This document shows positions 57,100-64,000 of a DNA stretch of 64,000 bases, one piece after another. The stretch comes from Micromonospora parathelypteridis. GTDB lineage: Bacteria > Actinomycetota > Actinomycetes > Mycobacteriales > Micromonosporaceae. The translations under genes and the position numbers were made by a program. Position 1 is the first letter of the stretch, and each line of letters begins with the position of its first letter. The stretch is taken from positions 5,332,001 to 5,396,000 of the forward strand of contig NZ_JACHDP010000001.1 in the NCBI RefSeq assembly GCF_014201145.1, given 5' to 3'. Under the pieces are notes generated by a model. That model had not been told where the DNA came from. It worked only from the letters and a program-made list of their open reading frames with translations, and did no database searches.

Positions 57100-57681
57100 T
57101 TAATCCCGCCACGGTGCCCGCTGGCCGTGCAGCCACCAGTGCAGCGCCCGGGTGATCCGGGGCAGCACCAGGTAGGTCATCAGCGGGGTCAGGCAGAGCG
57201 TCATCAGCAGCACCCGCGCCGCCAACGGCACGGCGGCGAGGAAATGACTGGTCAGCAGGGTGGCGCTGAGGCTCAGCGGAAAGAACGCCAGCCAGATCGT
57301 CACCGCCTGCTTCCACCTCGGCGGCGACGCGGGCGCAACCGGCTCCACCGAGTGCTCCAGCGGCGGGTCGAACCAGCCCTCGATCCCGGTCCGTCGCTCG
57401 ACCCGGGTGTGCTCGACGATGCCCTGCGCCGAGCTGAGCCACCAGTGCCGCTGCGGCGACTCCTCCCAGCGGCGCAGCGTCTCGGCGTCGGCGAAGCGGT
57501 AGAGCATGTGCCACTCCGGCGAACCGGGGCCGCTCTGCACCCACCCGGCCCCGAGGAATCCGGGAAACGCCTCGGCCAGCGCGGTGCCGGCCCGCATCCA
57601 GGCCACCATCTCGCTGGCCCGGCCCGGATCGACACGGCGGGCGATGGCGACGGTCACCGGCACGGCGAGGGTCATTGACAT
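57100..57681 (-). CDS. ABM-domain protein with C-terminal membrane helices
   Basis: A 193-residue protein. Residues about 1-100 are an antibiotic-biosynthesis-monooxygenase (ABM) fold (VTVAIARRVDPGRASEMVAW, WHMLYRFADAETLRRWEESP). Two transmembrane segments follow (QAVTIWLAFFPLSLSATLL and ARVLLMTLCLTPLMTYLVLP), then a basic tail. This fusion is common in actinobacteria, and its activity is unknown. ATG 57681 is used; ATG 57675 is also possible. Its upstream region holds a 29-bp tandem hairpin repeat shared with the divergent gene. Confidence 0.8.
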   Translation of the reverse strand: MSMTLAVPVTVAIARRVDPGRASEMVAWMRAGTALAEAFPGFLGAGWVQSGPGSPEWHMLYRFADAETLRRWEESPQRHWWLSSAQGIVEHTRVERRTGIEGWFDPPLEHSVEPVAPASPPRWKQAVTIWLAFFPLSLSATLLTSHFLAAVPLAARVLLMTLCLTPLMTYLVLPRITRALHWWLHGQRAPWRD

Positions 57682-57728
57682 GGGCCCATCCTGCGGTCGA
57701 CCGGGCTGCGGCGCGAATGGATGTGCCA

Positions 57729-57812
57729 CAGCACACCGCCGCACCTCGGTGCGGCCCCAGCACACCGCCGCACCTCGGTGCGGCCCCAGCACACCGCCAC
57801 ACCGCGGGGTGG
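57729..57812. repeat. Three tandem 29-bp units, each forming a hairpin
   Basis: Two exact 29-bp copies (57729-57757 and 57758-57786) and a divergent third from 57787 lie between divergent genes. Each exact copy contains GCCGCAC-CTCG-GTGCGGC, a seven-bp perfect stem with a four-base loop; the third keeps a compensated stem (CCACACC, GGTGGG). Confidence 0.85.
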
Positions 57813-57861
57813 GAACGCACGGCGCCGGTTAACACCGCCGATCGGGGGTAGGTCGAGGGGT

Positions 57862-58125
57862 ATGACGAGATCGCAGCCCCGGCGTGCCCGTGGCACGGTC
57901 GGCCACGCGAACAGCGCGCTGAACCTCCGGCTCACCCTCGCCGGCTTCGGGTTGGTGATCATGGTCATCTTCGCGGTGCTGGCGTTCTGGGCCGGCATCG
58001 CCTGGCTCGGCGTAGTCTGTGCGATCTTCGCTGTGGTCGCCGTGGTCGACCTGGTCGTGATCCAGCGCCGCCGCGCCGCCCGCCGCCGCGAGGAGCCGGG
58101 CGTACGACACTCGTTGTTCGAGTGA
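57862..58125 (+). CDS. Small two-helix membrane protein (DUF6343-like)
   Basis: An 87-residue membrane protein: a basic N-terminus, two hydrophobic helices (LTLAGFGLVIMVIFAVLAFWAG and [19 protein letters not shown]) and an Arg-rich C-terminal tail. The layout fits the small actinobacterial DUF6343-type family, though I cannot verify it. ATG 57862 has GAGG a few bases upstream. The next gene (succinate-semialdehyde dehydrogenase) starts 12 bases after its stop, so they share a transcript. Confidence 0.7.
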   Translation: MTRSQPRRARGTVGHANSALNLRLTLAGFGLVIMVIFAVLAFWAGIAWLGVVCAIFAVVAVVDLVVIQRRRAARRREEPGVRHSLFE

Positions 58126-58137
58126 CAGGAGGACGAG

Positions 58138-59553
58138 ATGCCCCACATCGCCACCACCAACCCCGCCACCGGACAGGTGCTCAAGACCTACGAGGCGATG
58201 TCCACCGAGCAACTCGACGGTGCCATCGAGCGCACCGACCTCGCGTACCGGCAGCTGCGGGACACCACCGTCGACCAGCGCGCCCGGTGGATGAACGCCG
58301 CGGCCGACCTGCTCGACGCCGAGCGCGACGAGATCGCCCGGATCATGACCACGGAGATGGGCAAGACGTACGTCGCCGCGCAGGCCGAGGTGACCAAGTG
58401 CGCCACCGCCGCCCGCTTCTACGCCGACAGGGCACCGGCGTTCCTCGCCGACGAGCCGGCCGACGCGGCCGCCGTGAAGGCGGTCCAGGCGTTCATCCGC
58501 TACCAGCCGATCGGCGTCGTGCTCGCGGTCATGCCGTGGAACTTCCCGCTCTGGCAGGTGATGCGCTTCGCCGCGCCGGCGCTGATGGCCGGCAACACCG
58601 GTCTGCTCAAGCACGCCTCGAACGTGCCGCAGACCGCGCTGCTGCTGGAGGACGTGTTTCGCCGGGCCGGCTTCCCCGAGGGGGCCTTCACCACCGTGCT
58701 GGTCGGCTCGGAGGCGGTCGAGCGGATCCTCGCCGACCCCCGCGTACGCGCCGCCACGCTCACCGGCAGCGAGCCCGCCGGCCGGTCCATCGCGCAGATC
58801 GCCGGGCGGGAGCTGAAGAAGACCGTCCTCGAACTCGGCGGCAGCGACCCCTTCGTGGTGATGCCCTCGGCCGACCTGGACCGGGCCGCCGAGGTGGCCA
58901 CCACCGCCCGCTGTCAGAACAACGGCCAGTCCTGCATCGCCGCGAAACGGTTCATCGTGCACACCGACGTCTTCGACGCCTTCGCCGAGAAGTTCGCCGC
59001 GAACATGGCCGCACTGCGGGTCGGCGATCCAATGGACCCGAACACCGACGTGGGACCACTGGCCAGTGAGCGTGGCCGCGACGAGGTGCACGCCCAGGTC
59101 CGCGACGCGGCGGACAACGGCGCGACCGTGCTCTGCGGGGGCGAACCACCGACCGGCGACGGCTGGTACTACCCGCCGACCGTCGTCACCGACCTCACCC
59201 CGCAGATGCGGATGTGGTCCGAGGAGGTCTTCGGCCCGGTCGCCGGACTGTTCCGGGTGTCGTCGTACGAGGAGGCGATCGAGGTCGCCAACGGCACCAG
59301 TTTCGGGCTCGGCTCGAACGCGTGGACGCGGGATCCGGCCGAGCAGGAGCGCTTCGCCACCGACCTGGACGCGGGCAACGTCTTCATCAACGGGATGACC
59401 ACGTCCTATCCGGAGTTGCCGTTCGGCGGGGTGAAGAACTCCGGTTACGGGCGGGAGTTGTCGGCGCTGGGTATGCGGGAGTTCTGCAACACCAAGACGG
59501 TCTGGGTGGGGGAGGGCGCCGCCTCGGCCGGAGCGGGCGCGCACGCCGAGTAG
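58138..59553 (+). CDS. gabD: NAD(P)-dependent succinate-semialdehyde dehydrogenase
   Basis: A 471-residue aldehyde dehydrogenase predicted to oxidise succinate semialdehyde to succinate in GABA-linked metabolism. The cofactor motif is PWNFPLWQ, the general base Glu is in LELGGSDPF, and the nucleophile Cys is in NNGQSCIAAKRF. The remaining core and length are typical. ATG 58138 has AGGAGG five bases upstream. It is the second gene after the small membrane protein and is followed 64 bases later by an LLM oxidoreductase gene. The exact aldehyde substrate is inferred from family similarity. Confidence 0.87.
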   Translation: MPHIATTNPATGQVLKTYEAMSTEQLDGAIERTDLAYRQLRDTTVDQRARWMNAAADLLDAERDEIARIMTTEMGKTYVAAQAEVTKCATAARFYADRAPAFLADEPADAAAVKAVQAFIRYQPIGVVLAVMPWNFPLWQVMRFAAPALMAGNTGLLKHASNVPQTALLLEDVFRRAGFPEGAFTTVLVGSEAVERILADPRVRAATLTGSEPAGRSIAQIAGRELKKTVLELGGSDPFVVMPSADLDRAAEVATTARCQNNGQSCIAAKRFIVHTDVFDAFAEKFAANMAALRVGDPMDPNTDVGPLASERGRDEVHAQVRDAADNGATVLCGGEPPTGDGWYYPPTVVTDLTPQMRMWSEEVFGPVAGLFRVSSYEEAIEVANGTSFGLGSNAWTRDPAEQERFATDLDAGNVFINGMTTSYPELPFGGVKNSGYGRELSALGMREFCNTKTVWVGEGAASAGAGAHAE

Positions 59554-59617
59554 CTTCCTGGGGAGCCTGCGCCGCGGCACGCATCAGGGCGGGCGGTCGT
59601 GGGTAGGAAGTGCGGGC

Positions 59618-60583
59618 ATGACGCTCTTCGGTTTCCACTCCTCGCATGAGCAGATCGGTCCACGCGCCCTGTTGGAGGCGGTGAAACACGCCGAGCGGGC
59701 CGGCTTCGACGCCGCCATGTGCTCCGACCACTTCTCCCCGTGGAGCGCCCGGCAGGGTGAGTCCGGCTTCGCCTGGTCGTGGCTGGGTTCCGCGCTGCAG
59801 GCCACCGGTATGCCGTTCGGCGTGGTCAACGCGCCCGGCCAGCGATACCACCCGGCGATCATCGCGCAGGCGATCGGCACCCTCGGCGTGATGTACCCGG
59901 GCCGGTTCTGGGCGGCGCTGGGCACCGGCGAGGCCAGCAACGAGCACATCACCGGCGACCCGTGGCCGCGCAAGGACGTACGCGCCGCCCGGCTGCGTGA
60001 GTGCGTCGACGTGATCCGGGCGCTGCTGGCCGGCGAGGAGGTCAGCCACGACGGCCTGGTCCGGGTGGATCGGGCCCGACTGTGGACCCGCCCCGAGGAA
60101 CCACCCGCGCTGATCGGCGCCGCCGTCAGCGTGGCGACCGCCCGCTGGTGCGCCGAGTGGGCCGATGGCCTGATCACCGTCAACGCCCCCGTGGCGCACC
60201 TGCGCGAGATGATCGACGCGTACCGGGACGCTGGCGGGCGCGGCCCGCTGCACCTGCAGGTGCACGTCTCGTGGGCGCCGGAGCAGGCGCAGGCCGAGGC
60301 GCTCGCGTACGACCAGTGGCGCAGCAACGTCTTCGCCCCGCCGGTCTGCTGGGACCTGGAGACCGCCGAGCACTTCGACGTCGTCTCCGCCGACGTGCCG
60401 GCGCAGCGGGTCGCCGAGGTGGTGAACGTCTCGGCGGACCTGGGTCGGCACGTCGGCTGGCTGGAGGAGTACGTCGGGCTCGGCTTCGACCAGATCGCCC
60501 TGCACCACGTCGGGCAGGAGCAGCGCGGCTTCATCGACGCGTTCGGCGCCGAGGTGCTGCCGAAGCTGCGGCCGACTGGCTGA
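59618..60583 (+). CDS. LLM-class flavin-dependent oxidoreductase (TIGR03885-like)
   Basis: A 321-residue TIM-barrel luciferase-like monooxygenase. Motifs are GFDAAMCSDHFSPWSARQGESGFAWSW near the N-terminus and GTGEASNEHITGDPWP. The pattern suits the subfamily annotated TIGR03885 (FMN/non-F420 type), as I recall it. The substrate is unknown. ATG 59618 is used. The following antiporter gene starts 38 bases after the stop. Confidence 0.85.
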   Translation: MTLFGFHSSHEQIGPRALLEAVKHAERAGFDAAMCSDHFSPWSARQGESGFAWSWLGSALQATGMPFGVVNAPGQRYHPAIIAQAIGTLGVMYPGRFWAALGTGEASNEHITGDPWPRKDVRAARLRECVDVIRALLAGEEVSHDGLVRVDRARLWTRPEEPPALIGAAVSVATARWCAEWADGLITVNAPVAHLREMIDAYRDAGGRGPLHLQVHVSWAPEQAQAEALAYDQWRSNVFAPPVCWDLETAEHFDVVSADVPAQRVAEVVNVSADLGRHVGWLEEYVGLGFDQIALHHVGQEQRGFIDAFGAEVLPKLRPTG

Positions 60584-60621
60584 TCGAGGTCCGGACCGGC
60601 CGACCCCTAGGCTCGTACCCC

Positions 60622-62193
60622 ATGGAAAGCCTGTTTCCGGTCGTCGTGTTCCTGGCGATCGCCACCCTGGGTGCCGCGCTGGCCCGCCGGCTCGGCCTGC
60701 TCGCGCCGATCGTGCTGGTCGTCCTCGGTCTGGCGCTCTCCTTCGTGCCGGGCGTTCCACATGTCGAGCTCGACCCGGACCTGGTGCTGGTCGGCATTCT
60801 GCCGCCGCTGCTCTACGTCGCCGCGCTGGAGACCTCGGTGCCGGCGTTCAAGAACAACATCCGGCCCATCCTGCTGCTCGCGGTCGGCCTGGTGCTGTTC
60901 ACCGCGTTCGTGGTCGGGTTGGTGCTGCACCTGTTGCTGCCGCAGGTGCCGTTCGCGATCTGCCTGGCCCTCGGCGCGGTCGTCGCCCCGCCGGACGCGG
61001 TGGCCGCCACCGCGGTCGCGCGCCGGGTCGGGCTGCCCCGCCGGGTGGTCACCATCCTGGAGGGCGAAAGCCTGGTCAACGACGCGACCGCGCTGGTGCT
61101 GCTGCGGGTCGCCACCATGGCCACCGCCGGCTCGGCCGTCGGCGCCGCCGACGTCACCATCGAGGTGCTGCGGGCCACCGGCGGCGGCATCCTGATCGGC
61201 ACGCTCGGCGCGTTGGTCTTCGGCTTCCTGCATCGGCGGATCACCGACCCGGTGCTGGACAACGCGTTGTCGTTGATCATCCCGTTCGCGGTGGTGTTCG
61301 CCGCCGAGGCGGTGCACTCCTCCGGTGTGGTCGCGGTGGTCGTCACCGGTCTGGTGCTCGGCCACAAGCTGCCACAGCTGCTGTCGGCGGCGTCCCGCCT
61401 GCAGATCGGCGCGTTCTGGCGGCTGGTCCGTTTCCTGCTGGAGGGGTTGGTCTTCCTGCTGGTCGGGCTCCAACTCCGGGAGGTGCTGCGCGACCTCGAC
61501 GAGCCGGCCGGCTCGCTCATCCTGATCACCTTCGCGGTGCTCGCCGCCGTCTTCCTGACCCGGTTCATCTGGCTCTTCCCGGCCACCTACCTGGCCCGGT
61601 TGGTGCCCCGGGTCCGCCGCCGGGACGAGAGGCCGTCACCGAAGTTTCCGATCATCATCGGCTGGGCCGGTATGCGGGGCGTGGTGACCCTGGCGGCGGC
61701 GTTGGCCCTGCCGCTGACCCTGGCCGGCGACGAGTCGTACCCCCGGGCCCTGTTCATCTGGCTGGCCTTCGCGGTGATCGTGGTCACCCTGGTCGGTCAG
61801 GGAGCCACGCTGCCGTTGGTCGCCCGTCGGTTGAAGCTGCCCCAGGACGACCCAATGCAGGACGCGTTGTCGGCGGCCGGGGTGCAGCAGCAGGCCAGCC
61901 GGGCCGCCCAGGACCGCCTCGACGAGTTGGCCGACAGCGCACCCGAGGCGGTGGTGGGCCGGCTGCGCCGTGCCCTGGAGGATCGCAACAACCTGGCCTG
62001 GGAACGGCTCGGTGGCACCGAGCGGGAGACGCCGTCGCAGGCGTACGGTCGGCTACGACAAGAGATGATCGACGCCGAGCGGGACGTGTTCCGGGCTGCC
62101 CGGGACTCCGGTCGGATCCCTGAGGAGGTGCTGGTGCAGGCCTATCGTGACCTGGACCTGGAGGAGTCGTTGCTGCGGGAGGTCGAGAAGTGA
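60622..62193 (+). CDS. CPA1-family Na+/H+ antiporter (NhaP-like)
   Basis: A 523-residue cation/proton antiporter with about twelve transmembrane helices and a cytosolic tail of some 120 residues. Signatures are GAVVAPPDAVAATAVARR and EGESLVNDATALVLLRVA, whose Asn-Asp pair is central to transport. It would export sodium or potassium and regulate internal pH. ATG 60622 is eight bases after TAGGCT, a possible -10. Its last four bases overlap the zinc-finger gene (GTGA), so the two are translationally coupled. Confidence 0.9.
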   Translation: MESLFPVVVFLAIATLGAALARRLGLLAPIVLVVLGLALSFVPGVPHVELDPDLVLVGILPPLLYVAALETSVPAFKNNIRPILLLAVGLVLFTAFVVGLVLHLLLPQVPFAICLALGAVVAPPDAVAATAVARRVGLPRRVVTILEGESLVNDATALVLLRVATMATAGSAVGAADVTIEVLRATGGGILIGTLGALVFGFLHRRITDPVLDNALSLIIPFAVVFAAEAVHSSGVVAVVVTGLVLGHKLPQLLSAASRLQIGAFWRLVRFLLEGLVFLLVGLQLREVLRDLDEPAGSLILITFAVLAAVFLTRFIWLFPATYLARLVPRVRRRDERPSPKFPIIIGWAGMRGVVTLAAALALPLTLAGDESYPRALFIWLAFAVIVVTLVGQGATLPLVARRLKLPQDDPMQDALSAAGVQQQASRAAQDRLDELADSAPEAVVGRLRRALEDRNNLAWERLGGTERETPSQAYGRLRQEMIDAERDVFRAARDSGRIPEEVLVQAYRDLDLEESLLREVEK

Positions 62194-62447
62194 GCTGTCA
62201 GCACCTGACCGAGGCGGGTGCCGCTGAGGCACGCACCCCCGACGAGTGCGCGGACTGCGTCGCCATCGGGGAAACCTACTGGGTGCACCTGCGCACCTGC
62301 CTGAGCTGCGGACAGGTCGGCTGCTGCGACTCGTCGCCGAACCAGCACGCGAGCAAGCACTTCGCATCCACCGGCCACCCGGTGATCCGCTCGGCTCAGC
62401 CCGGCGAGGCCTGGCGATGGTGCTACGTCGACGAGGAGATCGGCTAA
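62190..62447 (+). CDS. UBP-type zinc finger protein
   Basis: An 85-residue zinc-binding protein with the zf-UBP pattern: CQHL near the start, CADC, CLSCGQVGCCDSSPNQHASKHF and a His-rich close. In other bacteria this domain is fused to or located beside Na+/H+ antiporters, so it may sense metal or modulate the antiporter. It is coupled to the antiporter by a four-base overlap (GTG 62190). The bacterial ligand is unknown. Confidence 0.85.
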   Translation: MSCQHLTEAGAAEARTPDECADCVAIGETYWVHLRTCLSCGQVGCCDSSPNQHASKHFASTGHPVIRSAQPGEAWRWCYVDEEIG

Positions 62448-62466
62448 CCGCTGGCCGCGGCTCGCT

Positions 62467-62540
62467 GATCGACTCCATGTCGCCGATGTGGGGGTATCCC
62501 GCCCGGCGGATACCGCCATGTCGCCGAAACTGTGCGGATC
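62467..62540. repeat. Palindromic intergenic element, family B, copy 2 (degenerate)
   Basis: The left half begins GATCGACTCCATGTCGCCGA, matching the family B element at 27857 apart from two bases. An inner GGTATCC / GGATACC pair surrounds a GC-rich loop. The right arm is partly eroded but keeps TCGCCGA and ends near GGATC. Confidence 0.7.
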
Positions 62541-62550
62541 ACCGCCCGGG

Positions 62551-62580
62551 GTGGTGGCCGCCCCCGCGGGCGGCCACCAC
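62551..62580 (-). terminator. Terminator of the GH9 cellulase gene
   Basis: A perfect 12-bp inverted repeat (62551-62562 and 62569-62580) with a six-base loop lies 11 bp past the cellulase stop. Confidence 0.75.
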
Positions 62581-62591
62581 CACGAGTGGCG

Positions 62592-64000
62592 TCAGGTCAG
62601 CGAGCAGGCCGCGCCGTTGACGGTGACCAGGCCGGGGTTGGGGTTGGCACCGCCGGAGGTCGTCGCGTTGAAGCCGAACGTCACCGTGCCTCCGGGTGAG
62701 ATCCGCGCGTTGTACGACTCGTTGCGCGCGGTCACCGTCGCACCCGACTGGGTGACCTTCGCCAGCCACGCCTCGCGTACCCGCTGGTCGCCGGTGAACG
62801 CGAACCGCACGCTCCAGCCGTTGACGGTCGTGGCACCGGTGTTGTGCACGGCCACCTGCGCGGTGAACCCGGTGCCGCCCTGCCAGGTGCCGTAGTTGGT
62901 GTAGCGCACCGCGCAGGTGGTGGCCGGCACCGCGCCGGCGTCACCCTGGTCGGCCAGGTACGAGGCGATCCAGACCAGCGCCGAGTTCCAGTTGATCGCC
63001 ACCTCGTTGGTCGCGTACGAGTTGATGTCGTCGACGTAGCAGAACATCGGCGCGCAGCCGGCGAGCAGTTGCGCCGCGAACGGGTCCTGCAGGGCCGCGT
63101 TCGGACCGCCGGCGAGGGAGCCGGCGGGCGGGCGGGGCAGGCTCGGGTCGAGCTGGTGGCCGAAGATCCGGCTGTGCTGGTTCTGCGCCGCGTGCTCGCC
63201 CCACCCGGTGACATAGGAGATGTTCAGCGCGTTGCGCCCGAGCAGGTAGTCCGCCGCCTGCACCGCACCATCGCGGTAGCTGGCGTTGCGGGTCAGGTCG
63301 AAGGCGGTGGCCAGCACGACGGCGTTGTTGATGACGTTGCTGTTGCCGCCCCAGAAGTAGCTGTTGGCGTCCCCGGGCATCGGCAGCCCGTACGCCTGCC
63401 GGCGCAGTTCGGCGAGGTACGCGTCGGCGGCGGTGGTGACCGACGCGCGCACCCGGGCCAGATCGGCGGCGGGCAGCCCGTTCGGCACGGTGGCCAGGTC
63501 GAGGCGACCCAGCGCGGCGACGCTCTGCCAGCCGAAGCCCCGCGGGTCGAACACGTTGCCGGTGTGGTGCGGCGAGGCGGTCAGGTCGGTCAGGTAGTTC
63601 TGCGCACCGGTGGTCAGGTACAGCTCGACCGCCGCCCAGTAGAACTCGTCGGTGACGTTTGTGTCGTCGTACGCGCCGCCGCCGGTGCTGTCGTTCGGGC
63701 TGGCGTACACCGCGGGGTTGGCCTTGGCCGCCGTGTAGGCCGTCTTCGCGGCGGTGGCGCAGCGGCCCGCGAAGGTCGCGTCGTAGGGGGCGTAGAGCCG
63801 CGCGCACTGGGCGGCGGTGGCGGCCAGGTTGAGGGTGGCCGCGGTCGACGGCGGGTGCAGCTCGCGGGGCTGCGGGTCGGCGTGCGGGGCGAGCGGCAGG
63901 CCGGTCCAGTTGCGGTCGTGGATCTTGTGGTGGGCCATGCCGGCCAGCGGCTTGCCGGCCGGCACCTGCATGCGGAGCAGGAACTCCAGCTCCCAGCGGG
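62592..64000 (-). CDS. Glycoside hydrolase family 9 cellulase with C-terminal CBM2, 5' end outside window
   Basis: The C-terminal 470 residues of a secreted endoglucanase/cellobiohydrolase-type GH9 enzyme; the frame continues through the right edge ([17 protein letters not shown]). GH9 active-site signatures are present: [16 protein letters not shown] and [20 protein letters not shown], whose Glu is the expected acid catalyst. A linker is nearly absent. A cellulose-binding CBM2-like module follows (about the last 105 residues, [21 protein letters not shown] to the C-terminal Cys). It is followed by a strong terminator. Confidence 0.92.
   Translation of the reverse strand, partial: RWELEFLLRMQVPAGKPLAGMAHHKIHDRNWTGLPLAPHADPQPRELHPPSTAATLNLAATAAQCARLYAPYDATFAGRCATAAKTAYTAAKANPAVYASPNDSTGGGAYDDTNVTDEFYWAAVELYLTTGAQNYLTDLTASPHHTGNVFDPRGFGWQSVAALGRLDLATVPNGLPAADLARVRASVTTAADAYLAELRRQAYGLPMPGDANSYFWGGNSNVINNAVVLATAFDLTRNASYRDGAVQAADYLLGRNALNISYVTGWGEHAAQNQHSRIFGHQLDPSLPRPPAGSLAGGPNAALQDPFAAQLLAGCAPMFCYVDDINSYATNEVAINWNSALVWIASYLADQGDAGAVPATTCAVRYTNYGTWQGGTGFTAQVAVHNTGATTVNGWSVRFAFTGDQRVREAWLAKVTQSGATVTARNESYNARISPGGTVTFGFNATTSGGANPNPGLVTVNGAACSLT

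Overview
The window is a chromosomal segment of a very GC-rich actinomycete, most likely Micromonospora or a close relative in the Micromonosporaceae. This is inferred from frequent GTG/TTG starts, third-position GC, TAGNNT promoters sitting 6-7 nt before unled start codons, a one-cytochrome sdhCAB operon, a DtxR/IdeR-type iron box, an F420/FMN LLM oxidoreductase, an MhuD-type heme monooxygenase, a class F-like sortase, and a GH9-CBM2 cellulase. Species assignment cannot be made by eye. No tRNA, rRNA, CRISPR array, insertion sequence or prophage was recognised.

Positions 1-16.4 kb are a Wzx/Wzy-type cell-surface polysaccharide locus. It holds a flippase cut by the left edge, a GT4 glycosyltransferase, a GalE/WbpP-like epimerase, an O-antigen polymerase/ligase-like membrane protein, and a second glycosyltransferase. 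Next comes a compact capE-capF-capG set for UDP-N-acetyl-L-fucosamine. It is preceded by two mutually exclusive hairpins that look like an attenuator. An oppositely oriented group follows: PglC-like initiating phosphoglycosyltransferase, two-part GNAT protein, DegT/PglE-like aminotransferase, WbuB-like glycosyltransferase and a second flippase. A FemAB/GNAT_6 protein closes the locus.

Positions 16.5-28 kb carry housekeeping and metabolic genes: DUF389 membrane protein, aminoglycoside phosphotransferase-like kinase, Tex with a long Gly/Arg-rich tail, dGTPase, NAPE-PLD-like metallohydrolase, Tat-exported class A beta-lactamase-fold protein, and an SDR/zinc-ADH pair. Positions 28-32.4 kb are sdhCAB with a divergent LysR regulator. 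The 77-bp space between them contains two apparently leaderless promoters and a T-N11-A operator. A solitary rmlB-like dehydratase and HrpA helicase follow, converging on a shared terminator.

Positions 38.6-42.8 kb are an iron-siderophore ABC importer (two FecCD permeases, ATPase, lipoprotein binding protein) under a near-consensus iron box. From 42.8 to 44.3 kb is a repeat-rich island around a DUF559 nuclease-like gene flanked by two inversely oriented copies of a 75-bp palindromic element. After this come a Ski2-like/DUF3516 helicase, TrmB, a secreted protein with a neighbouring sortase, an alpha/beta hydrolase of haloacetate-dehalogenase type, a decayed fragment of mhuD followed by intact mhuD, exonuclease III, a PAC2 protein, a membrane-anchored lysozyme-fold protein, a 48-residue protein, an EcsC-like protein, an SGNH lipoprotein, an ABM membrane protein, succinate-semialdehyde dehydrogenase, an LLM oxidoreductase, a CPA1 Na+/H+ antiporter overlapping a zf-UBP protein, and the C-terminal part of a GH9 cellulase cut by the right edge.

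I do not see a clearly new multigene system. The most promising unexplained items are the palindrome-flanked DUF559 unit, the capEFG attenuator-like leader, and the compact sdh/LysR control region.
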